This document shows, piece after piece, positions 14,431-20,874 of a DNA stretch of 21,974 bases. The position numbers and the translations under genes are program-made. Source of the stretch: DATLED01 sp035525495 (GTDB lineage: Bacteria > Actinomycetota > Acidimicrobiia > Acidimicrobiales > CADCTF01); assembly GCA_035525495.1 (NCBI GenBank), contig DATLED010000057.1, positions 1-21,974 of the forward strand. Reading direction: 5' to 3'. The notes below the pieces were generated by a model. The model did not search any database and was not told where the DNA came from. It saw only the letters and a list, made by a program, of their open reading frames with translations. Position 1 is the first letter of the stretch, and every line of letters starts with the position of its first letter.

Positions 14431-14759
14431 TCGTGGGCATCGCGTTGCTCGGGTTCGCCGTGGTCGAGCTCGGGTCGCCGTTCGTCGCCCGCGCGCAGGC
14501 TGACGACGCGGCGCACGAGGTTGCCAACGAAGCGTCGTTCCGCCTTCGCGACAACTTCACCCAGCAGGCACTCGACGACGCGTGCAAGTCCGAGGCCGAC
14601 AAGCAGCAGGTGACGCTCGTCGCGTGCGACTACGCCGCCGCCACCGACGAGGTGCGGGTCACGGTCACCAAGCACGCCCGATCGTTCGTTCTCGACAAGT
14701 TCGGCGCCACCAAGGAGTGGTACGACGTCGACGCTTCGGCCCAGGCCAAGCGCAAGTAG
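14403..14759 (+). CDS. Hypothetical single-pass membrane protein, 118 residues
   Basis: I do not recognise this family. A short N-terminus is followed by one hydrophobic helix (residues about 7-30, VIVGIALLGFAVVELG then SPFVARA), so the remaining 90 residues are probably outside the cell or form a signal-anchored domain. That part has a helical first half, then CKSEADKQQVTLVACDY with two cysteines that could pair, and a strand-rich end (DEVRVTVTKHARSFVL). The GTG start at 14403 is strongly supported by AGGAGG at 14392-14397, although this makes it overlap murJ by 28 bp. The overlap implies translation coupled to the flippase gene and suggests a small partner of the MurJ module (inference). 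Confidence 0.75.
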   Translation: MVGGWLVKVIVGIALLGFAVVELGSPFVARAQADDAAHEVANEASFRLRDNFTQQALDDACKSEADKQQVTLVACDYAAATDEVRVTVTKHARSFVLDKFGATKEWYDVDASAQAKRK

Positions 14760-14763
14760 CGGA

Positions 14764-14769
14764 CAGAAT
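14764..14769 (+). promoter_or_regulatory. Candidate -10 element (CAGAAT) for degV
   Basis: CAGAAT ends 6 nt before the ATG at 14776, in the 16-bp gap after the small membrane gene. The start has no Shine-Dalgarno. The hexamer and spacing match those at 2222-2227 and 3875-3880, suggesting an internal leaderless promoter within the murJ cluster. Confidence 0.4.
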
Positions 14770-14775
14770 CGGGCC

Positions 14776-15621
14776 ATGTCCCGCATCCGCATCGTCACCG
14801 ACAGCTCCTGCGACATCCCGCAGGTCCTGGAGGTGCAGCACGAGATCACGATCGTTCCCCTGACGATCCGCTTCGGTGACGAGGAGTTCGTCGACCGACG
14901 GGACCTCTCGCCAAAGGACTTCTGGGCGCGGTGCGCCTCCTCCGCCGTGTTGCCCGAGACGGCGGCCCCGTCCCCGGGAGCCTTCGAGGAGGCGTTCCGG
15001 AAGGCGGCCACCGACGGATGCGATGGTGTGGTCTGCATCAACCTCTCCGCCGGGCTGTCGGCGACCTTCCAGGCGGCCGAGTTGGCGGCCAAGGCTGTGA
15101 CCGACACCATCCCGGTCAGGGTGATCGACTCCCGCACGCTGACGATGGGACTCGGCAACCTGTGCCTCTCGGCGGCCCGCGTCGCCGAGGAGGGCACGGA
15201 CATCGACGAGGTGTCGGCGGCGGTCGAGTCCCGCATCCCGCTGACCCGAACCTACGCGGCGCTCGACACCCTCGAGAACCTCAAGAAGGGCGGGCGCATC
15301 GGCGGTGCGCAGGCGATGCTCGGCTCGATGCTCTCCATCAAGCCGATCATCGACGTCACCGGCGGCAAGGTCGAACAGGAGTCGAAGCAGCGGACCCGCT
15401 CGAAGTCGCTCCGTTACCTGGCGGACAAGGTCCGCGAGCACCCCGGCGTCGAGAACCTCGCGGTGATGCACGGAGACGCACCCGACGTCGACGACATGCT
15501 CGACATGTTGGGATCGGTGTATCCCCGCGACCAGATCGTCGTCGGAGACCTCGGCGCCGTCATCGGTGCGCACGGGGGTCCCCGCACGATGGGCATCACC
15601 TTCCAGCTGCCCGCCGGGTAG
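14776..15621 (+). CDS. DegV family fatty-acid-binding protein
   Basis: This 281-residue cytosolic protein has the two-domain DegV fold. The N-terminal signature IRIVTDSSCDIP is at residues 4-15, followed by VPLTIRFGDEEFVDRRDLSPKDFW, the TAAPSPGAFEEAF loop with the lipid-head-contacting Thr/Ser region, CINLSAGLSATFQAA, VIDSRTLTMGLG, and the second-domain LENLKKGGRIGGAQA, LLSIKPI-type and GGPRTMGITF motifs. DegV proteins bind a fatty acid, and the FakB members deliver it to the kinase FakA. No FakA is in this window. Being lodged between murJ and the Ser/Thr kinase gene is unusual and hints at a link between lipid status and envelope synthesis (inference). The ATG is fixed by the family N-terminus and by the adjacent CAGAAT element. 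Confidence 0.92.
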   Translation: MSRIRIVTDSSCDIPQVLEVQHEITIVPLTIRFGDEEFVDRRDLSPKDFWARCASSAVLPETAAPSPGAFEEAFRKAATDGCDGVVCINLSAGLSATFQAAELAAKAVTDTIPVRVIDSRTLTMGLGNLCLSAARVAEEGTDIDEVSAAVESRIPLTRTYAALDTLENLKKGGRIGGAQAMLGSMLSIKPIIDVTGGKVEQESKQRTRSKSLRYLADKVREHPGVENLAVMHGDAPDVDDMLDMLGSVYPRDQIVVGDLGAVIGAHGGPRTMGITFQLPAG

Positions 15622-15698
15622 GACTCCTCCGTGAGCGACGCGTGCGACCGAACCATCAGCGCGGCGCCGGTGTCACGAGCGACGAGGGACGAGGAGCC

Positions 15699-17195
15699 GT
15701 GACGGTCGAGCCCGGGCAACTGCTGCACGGGCGCTATCGGCTCGTCACCTCGTTGGCGCGCGGCGGGATGGCGGAGGTGTGGGAGGGCGTCGACGACGTC
15801 CTGACCCGTCCGATCGCGGTGAAGCTGCTGCACCCTCACCTCGCCACGGACCGGGCCTTCGAGGAACGGTTCCGCCGCGAGGCCATTGCCGCCGCCCGCC
15901 TCGCCCACCCGAACGTGGTTGCCACCTTCGACACCGGAGAGGACGAGGGCAAGGCCTTCATCGTCATGGAGCTGATCCGCGGGAAGACCGTGCGAGAGCT
16001 TCTGGGCGATCACGGCGGCGTGCTCCCGCCGTGGCTCGCGGCGTCGATCGGCATCCAGGTCGCCGACGCCCTCCACCACGCCCACGAGGCGGGCATCGTC
16101 CACCGCGACGTCAAGCCGGCGAACATCCTCGTCTGCGACGCCGAGTCGGGAAGCCCGCCGCAGGTGAAGGTGGCGGACTTCGGCATCGCTCGCGCCGCGA
16201 CCCAGGACGGCGCCGACCTCACCCAGCCCGGTGCGCTGCTGGGGACGGCGAAGTACCTCTCACCAGAGCAGGTGCAGGGCGGCGAGCCCGACGCCCGCTC
16301 CGATGTCTATGCCCTCGGCGTCGTCCTCTACGAGTGCCTGACCGGTCGCCCGCCGTTCATCGCGGACACCGAGATCGCCACGGCGATGGCTCACGTCCAC
16401 TCCGATCCGCTCAAGCCGCGTCAGGTTCGGGCCGGGATACCCCGCGGGCTCGAGACCGTCGTGAACCGAGCCATGGCGAAGGACCCCGCTGAGCGCTATG
16501 CCACCGCCGCCGACCTCGCCGGCGCCCTGCGCGGGATCGACCTCGGCGACGACGCCGTCCCTGCCGTCGTCCGGGATCCGACCCCGCCATCGGGCGTCGC
16601 CGCCTCGTTCCGACAGACGGAGCGGAGCTGGCTCGTGCCGGCCGCGCTCATCGTCGCCGTCGCCGCCGTTCTCGTCATCCTCGGGATCGTCCTCAGCAAG
16701 GCTGACGTCGGGCCGCTCGCGGGAAGGAACGAGGCCGCTTCCGGAGCCGGGGCGCACGCCGGTGCGCCGGTGACAGGGTTCTCCCTGCGGAGCTTCGATC
16801 CGGACGGCGACGACCAAGTCGAGAAGGAGGAGCGGGTGGGGCTGGCGGCCGACGCCAACCCGGACACCGCCTGGACGACCAACACCTACAAGACCCAGGA
16901 CTTCGGCGGGTTGAAGAAGGGCGTCGGCCTGGTCCTCGAGCTGCGGGAGAAGACGACGCTGAAGAAGCTCGTCGTCACTTCGCCCTCGAGAGGCTGGAGC
17001 GCGTCGGTGTACGTCGCCGATCGCCCGGCCGGTTCCTTGGACGGATGGGGAGGTCCGGAGGCGACGCGGGAGGGCATCGAAGGCGACGGTGAGTTCGCCC
17101 TCGGCGGCGCCGAGGGCCAGGCGGTGCTCGTGTGGTTCACGAAGCTGGCGTCCGGCAACCGCGTCGAGGTTCCCGAGGTGTCCCTCCAGCGGTAG
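15699..17195 (+). CDS. Transmembrane Ser/Thr protein kinase with discoidin-like ectodomain (unfused Rv3910 C-terminal module)
   Basis: The protein is 498 residues. The PknB-like kinase domain (about 12-275) has the ATP loop ARGGMAEV, Lys42 in IAVKLL, HRDVKPAN with Asp137, DFG with Asp160 and the activation-segment end GTAKYLSPEQ, so it looks catalytically competent. A linker leads to one TM helix (about 310-333, LVPAALIVAVAAVLVILGIVLS). The outside domain (about 350-498) has ANPDTAWTTNTY and beta strands as in F5/8-type carbohydrate-binding folds, comparable with the end of mycobacterial MviN. PknB-type kinases phosphorylate cell-wall and division proteins. The GTG at 15699 has GAGGAG just upstream. 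The preceding 77-bp gap holds nothing else. It lies between degV and the ECF sigma gene. Confidence 0.88.
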   Translation: MTVEPGQLLHGRYRLVTSLARGGMAEVWEGVDDVLTRPIAVKLLHPHLATDRAFEERFRREAIAAARLAHPNVVATFDTGEDEGKAFIVMELIRGKTVRELLGDHGGVLPPWLAASIGIQVADALHHAHEAGIVHRDVKPANILVCDAESGSPPQVKVADFGIARAATQDGADLTQPGALLGTAKYLSPEQVQGGEPDARSDVYALGVVLYECLTGRPPFIADTEIATAMAHVHSDPLKPRQVRAGIPRGLETVVNRAMAKDPAERYATAADLAGALRGIDLGDDAVPAVVRDPTPPSGVAASFRQTERSWLVPAALIVAVAAVLVILGIVLSKADVGPLAGRNEAASGAGAHAGAPVTGFSLRSFDPDGDDQVEKEERVGLAADANPDTAWTTNTYKTQDFGGLKKGVGLVLELREKTTLKKLVVTSPSRGWSASVYVADRPAGSLDGWGGPEATREGIEGDGEFALGGAEGQAVLVWFTKLASGNRVEVPEVSLQR

Positions 17196-17238
17196 GTACC
17201 GTTCGGGGATCGAGGATGAGCGGGACGATCCGCAACTG

Positions 17239-17784
17239 GTGGCGGCGGCGCAGACCGGTGACCGGACCGCCCTCGACACCCTCCTCCGCCGCCACGCCGA
17301 CCGCTGGCACGCGTTGTGCCGCCGGGTGATGGGCGATGACGCCGACGCCGCCGACGCGCTGCAGGAGGCGATGATCGCCGTCGTGCGCGGCATCGACCGC
17401 TTCGACGGGCGATCGCAGTTCTCGACGTGGTCGTACCGGGTCGCCACCAACGCCTGCCTCGACGAGCTGCGCCGGCGAAAGCGACGCCCTGAGCCCGTCG
17501 AGGACGACGCCCTCGACGTCGGCGCGAGGTTCGGGGGGAACGAGGCGACCGACGCCGTCGGCGAACGGGTCGACATCGACGCCGCCCTGGCGACGCTCGC
17601 TCCCGAGTTCCGTGCCGCGGTCGTGCTCCGCGACCTCGTCGGTCTCGACTACGCCGAGATCGGCGAGGTCCTCGGGGCGCCGGCGGGCACGGTGAAGTCA
17701 CGCATCGCCCGCGGGCGGGCCGCGCTCGCCGACCTCCTCGGGAACCCACCGGTCTCCCCGGACCGTCCAACCACACGATCGTGA
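17239..17784 (+). CDS. sigM: ECF-type RNA polymerase sigma factor (SigM-like)
   Basis: The protein is about 181 residues from this start. Region 2 is clear (DALQEAMIAVVRGIDRF, then FSTWSYRVATNACLDELRRRKRRP for -10 recognition). A variable linker follows, then region 4 with a helix-turn-helix LDYAEIGEVLGAPAGTVKSRIARGRAAL. Position and partner match SigM (Rv3911) of the mycobacterial murJ-trx block. The start is uncertain: the homologous segment begins earlier (DDPQLVAAAQTGD), but between 17092 and 17238 the frame has no ATG, GTG or TTG, only ATC at 17209 and CTG at 17236. An ATG at 17217 is in the wrong frame. The GTG at 17239 is therefore a minimal start. The stop overlaps the anti-sigma GTG (GTGA). 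Confidence 0.85.
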   Translation: MAAAQTGDRTALDTLLRRHADRWHALCRRVMGDDADAADALQEAMIAVVRGIDRFDGRSQFSTWSYRVATNACLDELRRRKRRPEPVEDDALDVGARFGGNEATDAVGERVDIDAALATLAPEFRAAVVLRDLVGLDYAEIGEVLGAPAGTVKSRIARGRAALADLLGNPPVSPDRPTTRS

Positions 17785-18674
17785 CCGTTCCCCACCTCGA
17801 CGACGAGCAGCTCAGCCTCCTGTTGGACGGCATCGGAGAAGCCGACCGCGCCCATCTCGACGAGGAGCGGTGCGAGACCTGCGGCGCCCGCCTGGATGCG
17901 CTGCGCGCCGCCCGCCAGGCCGTCGTCGCCGCCACCGTGCCGGCGCTCGCGCCGGGCGTCCTCGACCGGCTCGTCGGGCAGGCCCTCGCAGCGGCCGTCG
18001 ACCCTTCTGCCATCGTCCCCATCACGGCGGCGCGGCGGCGCCGGATCGCCACTCCCCCACCTGCGTGGCTGCTCGGCGCAGTCGCCGGGATCGCCGTCCT
18101 CGTTGGCATCGGCGGGTTCGTACGGGCGGTCGACTCGTCTTCGGGCGGGGACGGCACCTCGACCCTGTTGGCTCGAGAAGACCGGTTCTCGACCAACGAC
18201 GCAGCCTCCCAGTCGGCGAAGGGCGGTGCGGGAACGGCGACCGCCGCGGCCACGGGGGCCGCGGCTCCGACGACGAACGATCCCGAGGTCATCTCGGGCG
18301 ATCTCGGTGATCAGGACGACCCGGTGGCGCTCGGGGCGTTGCTCGGGAGCGCCACCTTCACCGTCGACTCCTCGAGCCTGGCGGCCGGCGAACGGACCGT
18401 TGGTGGAGGCATGCCCACCACGATGCCACCACCTCCGCCCGCCCCGTCGGCGGCGGCGGCACCCGACCGGGCGCAGTGCCGTCCGCAGGCCGAGGCCATC
18501 GGCGCCGGACGGTTCGCCGGACTCGTTTCGACGACCACGGCGCGGTGGAAGGGCAAGCCCGCCGAGGTCCTCGTGTTCACCTTGGCGCAGCCGCCGGCGG
18601 ACGGGTCCGTCACCCGCCAGGCGCTGGTCCTGGCCCGTCCGGGCTGCGGGTTGCTCGCCGACCCGCGCTTCTGA
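17781..18674 (+). CDS. Anti-sigma factor, single-pass membrane protein
   Basis: The protein is 297 residues. The N-terminal cytosolic domain (1-95) begins HLDDEQLSLLLDG and contains H25, C31 and C34, a variant of the zinc anti-sigma motif (Hx5Cx2C instead of Hx3Cx2C). One TM helix (about 95-116, AWLLGAVAGIAVLVGIGGFV) is followed by a low-complexity Ser/Ala/Gly/Thr/Pro region and a compact C-terminal part with two cysteines (AQCRPQAEA and RPGCGLL), perhaps disulfide-bonded outside. Membrane anti-sigma factors hold their ECF sigma until a signal frees it. The 4-bp overlap with the sigma gene fixes the GTG start and indicates the pair. Its last 65 bp overlap a convergent membrane-protein gene. 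The family is diverse, so the call rests mainly on context and topology. Confidence 0.8.
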   Translation: MTVPHLDDEQLSLLLDGIGEADRAHLDEERCETCGARLDALRAARQAVVAATVPALAPGVLDRLVGQALAAAVDPSAIVPITAARRRRIATPPPAWLLGAVAGIAVLVGIGGFVRAVDSSSGGDGTSTLLAREDRFSTNDAASQSAKGGAGTATAAATGAAAPTTNDPEVISGDLGDQDDPVALGALLGSATFTVDSSSLAAGERTVGGGMPTTMPPPPPAPSAAAAPDRAQCRPQAEAIGAGRFAGLVSTTTARWKGKPAEVLVFTLAQPPADGSVTRQALVLARPGCGLLADPRF

Positions 18675-18990
18675 GCCACAGCGGGGCAGCCACCGCACCC
18701 ACCACGACGCCCCCCCACGCCGTCGCCGTCGCCGACCGGAGGTCGTGCCCCGTCGAGATCCACGTCGCCCACACCAGGCCGGCCTCGGCGACGAGCGCCG
18801 CCGCCGCCAGGAAGTGAGGTTCGTCGCCAGACGATCGTGCGATCGTGGCCATGATCTCGGCGACGGTCACGCCGAAGAGCAGCCCCGCGAGGAACGGCCT
18901 CGCACCGGCGAGCTCGTACTCGCCGAGGACCACCGCCCCGACGGCGGCAACCGCGAGCGCCACAAGGACCGCGGGGACCGGAGCGCGCAT
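18610..18990 (-). CDS. Small integral membrane protein, unknown function
   Basis: This 126-residue protein has about four hydrophobic segments (VPAVLVALAVAAVGAVVLG, FLAGLLFGVTVAEIMATIA, FLAAAALVAEAGLVWATW, TAWGGVVVGAVAAPLWL) and a basic, Pro/Gly-rich C-terminal tail. I do not recognise a named family. The ATG at 18990 has no ribosome site, but TAGCCT lies 6 nt upstream, so leaderless expression is likely. It is the only minus-strand gene in the 10-20.8 kb cluster. Its 3' end runs 65 bp into the end of the anti-sigma gene, and its promoter is back to back with that of the gene at 19029. The repeated membrane pattern favours a real gene over chance, but a shadow frame cannot be excluded. Confidence 0.65.
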   Translation of the reverse strand: MRAPVPAVLVALAVAAVGAVVLGEYELAGARPFLAGLLFGVTVAEIMATIARSSGDEPHFLAAAALVAEAGLVWATWISTGHDLRSATATAWGGVVVGAVAAPLWLRSAGRRATRSPDGPGPAPGG

Positions 18991-18996
18991 GGACGG

Positions 18997-19002
18997 AGGC
19001 TA
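18997..19002 (-). promoter_or_regulatory. Candidate -10 element (TAGCCT) for small membrane protein gene
   Basis: TAGCCT on the minus strand fits TAnnnT and ends 6 nt before the ATG at 18990. It faces away from the TATTCT element at 19016-19021, forming a compact divergent promoter pair in a 38-bp gap. Confidence 0.45.
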
Positions 19003-19015
19003 GGACTGCAGCACC

Positions 19016-19021
19016 TATTCT
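19016..19021 (+). promoter_or_regulatory. Candidate -10 element (TATTCT) for the gene leading into trxB
   Basis: TATTCT closely matches the -10 consensus and ends 7 nt before the ATG at 19029. No Shine-Dalgarno is present, so a leaderless mRNA is predicted. It probably drives the two-TM gene and trxB, which are 6 bp apart. Confidence 0.5.
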
Positions 19022-19028
19022 CCGGACC

Positions 19029-19394
19029 ATGGCCTCGCCTGCGACCACACCCCCCGCATCGACGACCCCGGTGCCTCCCGGCTCGACGTCGTCGGACTGG
19101 ACGGTGCAGGTCGCCGACACCATCGAGTCCGTCGTCGGGTCCGTCCGGGACAAGACGGCGATTCCCCTCGAGACGGTCGCCCGCGCCCTCGTCTACGGGA
19201 TCGTCCTGGGCACGATGGTCGTCACCGCGCTCATCCTCGTCACGATCCTGCTGATCCGCGTCATGACGATCGAGGTCGCCGACCGCTCCCTGCCGGTGTG
19301 GGGCGCCTACCTGATCCTCGGCGCAATATTCACCCTCGGCGGGATGTTCCTCTGGCGCAAGCGCCGCCCACCGAGCGGCCGGGATGGGAAGTAG
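19029..19394 (+). CDS. Hypothetical two-TM membrane protein upstream of trxB
   Basis: The protein is 121 residues. A Pro/Thr/Ser-rich tail (1-25) is followed by an amphipathic stretch (VQVADTIESVVGSVRDKTA) and two strong TM helices (about 56-77, GIVLGTMVVTALILVTILLI, and 89-109, VWGAYLILGAIFTLGGMFLW). The C-terminus is short and very basic (RKRRPPSGRDGK). Both termini are therefore probably cytosolic. I do not recognise a characterised family; the shape resembles small holin- or phage-shock-like membrane proteins but without a diagnostic motif. It is immediately followed by trxB (6-bp gap), so it probably shares its transcript. A close TATTCT hexamer supports the ATG start. Confidence 0.75.
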   Translation: MASPATTPPASTTPVPPGSTSSDWTVQVADTIESVVGSVRDKTAIPLETVARALVYGIVLGTMVVTALILVTILLIRVMTIEVADRSLPVWGAYLILGAIFTLGGMFLWRKRRPPSGRDGK

Positions 19395-19400
19395 GGACTC

Positions 19401-20381
19401 GTGGAGCCGCGTGACGTCGTCATCATCGGATCCGGGCCGGCCGGGCTGACCGCTGCCATCTACACGGCGAGGGCGAACCTGCACCCGCTCGTCATCGAGG
19501 GCGAGCCGTCATCGACGAGCGACCAGCCGGGCGGCCAGCTGATGCTGACGACCGAGGTCGAGAACTACCCGGGATTCGTCGACGGGATCATGGGGCCCGA
19601 GCTCATGGCCAACTTCCGGGCCCAGGCCATCCGCTTCGGGGCCGAGATCCGCACGGTGAAAGCGGGCAAGGTCGACCTGTCCGGTCCCCCGCACCGGATC
19701 ATCGTCGGCGACGAGGAGATCGTCGCCCGAGCCGTCATCGTCGCGACGGGTGCCCAGGCACTGACGCTGAACCTCCCGAACGAGCAGCGACTCATGGGCT
19801 ATGGCGTCTCGACGTGCGCGACCTGCGACGGCTTCTTCCACCGGGGATTCGAGATCGCCGTGGTGGGTGGCGGCGACTCCGCCCTCGAGGAGGCGATGTT
19901 CCTCACGAAGTTCGCCACCAAGGTCCACCTGATCCACCGCCGCCAGGAGTTCCGGGCGTCCAAGATCATGCAGGACCGTGCGAGGGCGAACGAGAAGATC
20001 GAGTTCGTGCTCGACACGCGGGTCGCCGACGTCCTCGGAGAGCGCGCGGTCGAGGCCGTCGCCCTCGAGCACCTGGTCACGGGCGAGGCGTCGACGCTCC
20101 CCGTCCACGGCCTGTTCGTCGCCATCGGCCACGTTCCGAACACCGATCTGTTCAAGGGCTGGCTGGAGATGGAGGACACCGGGTACCTGGTGACCGAGCA
20201 CGGGAGCACGTTCACCAACATCGACGGCGTCTTCGCCGCCGGCGACGTGCAGGACCACGTCTACCGCCAGGCCATCACCGCCGCGGGCTCGGGGTGCATG
20301 GCGGCCATCGACACCGAGCGCTGGCTGGAGGCCACCGGCGCGCTGCCGGGCGGCGGGGACGGCACGCCGAGAAGCTGGTAG
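19401..20381 (+). CDS. trxB: Thioredoxin-disulfide reductase
   Basis: This 326-residue flavoenzyme passes electrons from NADPH to thioredoxin. The FAD-binding GSGPAG is at residues 10-15, GGQLMLTTEVENYPGF follows, the redox-active CATC is at 139-142 inside the NADPH domain, the NADPH-binding GGGDSALEEA starts at 156, HRRQEFRAS contacts the NADP phosphate, and the closing FAD motif is GVFAAGDVQD. The order and length match low-molecular-weight bacterial TrxB. The GTG at 19401 fits the family start (DVVIIGSGPAG). It corresponds to Rv3913 in the mycobacterial block. Thioredoxin follows after 79 bp, a gap that may contain its own stress promoter. Confidence 0.97.
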   Translation: MEPRDVVIIGSGPAGLTAAIYTARANLHPLVIEGEPSSTSDQPGGQLMLTTEVENYPGFVDGIMGPELMANFRAQAIRFGAEIRTVKAGKVDLSGPPHRIIVGDEEIVARAVIVATGAQALTLNLPNEQRLMGYGVSTCATCDGFFHRGFEIAVVGGGDSALEEAMFLTKFATKVHLIHRRQEFRASKIMQDRARANEKIEFVLDTRVADVLGERAVEAVALEHLVTGEASTLPVHGLFVAIGHVPNTDLFKGWLEMEDTGYLVTEHGSTFTNIDGVFAAGDVQDHVYRQAITAAGSGCMAAIDTERWLEATGALPGGGDGTPRSW

Positions 20382-20382
20382 C

Positions 20383-20409
20383 GGAATGTCGTCCTAGGGT
20401 CTGGTTGTT
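20383..20409 (+). promoter_or_regulatory. Possible ECF (SigR/SigH-type) promoter for trxA
   Basis: GGAAT at 20383-20387 is followed by GTT after 16 nt (20404-20406) and again after 19 nt (20407-20409). SigR of Streptomyces and SigH of Mycobacterium recognise GGAAT/GGGAA with GTT about 16-18 nt later, and thioredoxin genes are classic targets. The spacings here bracket the consensus rather than matching it exactly. Confidence 0.3.
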
Positions 20410-20460
20410 GTACCGCAGGCTCCGGGCGACCGAGCACGACACGTGGAGGCAGGACAGGCG

Positions 20461-20802
20461 ATGGCCGCGAACATCATCACGCTCACCGACGAGAACTTCG
20501 ACGAGGTGGTCAAATCGAGCACGACACCCGTCCTCGTCGACTACTGGGCCGCTTGGTGCGGGCCGTGCAAGGCCATCGCTCCCATTTTGGAAGAACTTTC
20601 CAGCGATTGGGCCGGCCGGATCACCATCGCCAAGCTCGACGTCGACGCCGCGCCCGAGACCGCTCGGCGATTCGAGGTCATGAGCATCCCCACGCTCATC
20701 TTGTTCAAGGACGGCGAAGCAGAGCACCGCATGGTCGGCGCCCGCGGCAAGGCCCAGCTGGTGCAGGAGCTGACCCCCCATCTCCCGACCGAGAGCGCCT
20801 GA
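20461..20802 (+). CDS. trxA: Thioredoxin
   Basis: This 113-residue cytosolic disulfide reductant has the active site WCGPC (Cys33 and Cys36) preceded by VLVDYWAA, the buried charge and hydrophobic core pattern of thioredoxins, and the cis-proline loop SIPTLILF. It receives electrons from the adjacent TrxB and reduces ribonucleotide reductase and other proteins. The ATG at 20461 gives the normal family length; a GTG at 20443 would add six residues of no family character. It corresponds to trxC (Rv3914). Unlike M. tuberculosis, no cwlM follows: the next gene is parB, convergent and 127 bp away. Confidence 0.95.
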   Translation: MAANIITLTDENFDEVVKSSTTPVLVDYWAAWCGPCKAIAPILEELSSDWAGRITIAKLDVDAAPETARRFEVMSIPTLILFKDGEAEHRMVGARGKAQLVQELTPHLPTESA

Positions 20803-20853
20803 GGACACACCGCACGACTCGCGGGTCTGAAGGTCCAGCGCAGGTCGGGGGAA

Positions 20854-20874
20854 TGGTCCACACCTTTATCCCCA
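20854..20874 (+). promoter_or_regulatory. Two near-consensus DnaA-box-like 9-mers
   Basis: TGGTCCACA (20854-20862) differs at one position from the actinobacterial box TTGTCCACA, and TTATCCCCA (20866-20874) differs at one position from TTATCCACA. They are in the same orientation with a 3-nt gap. They lie in the trxA-parB gap, on the origin side of the chromosome. Two sites are too few to call an origin. Confidence 0.25.

Noticed and set aside
17217..17329. ATG at 17217 as the sigma factor start
   Set aside because: It opens a different frame giving an Arg/Trp-rich peptide that does not join the sigma-70 domain without a frameshift.
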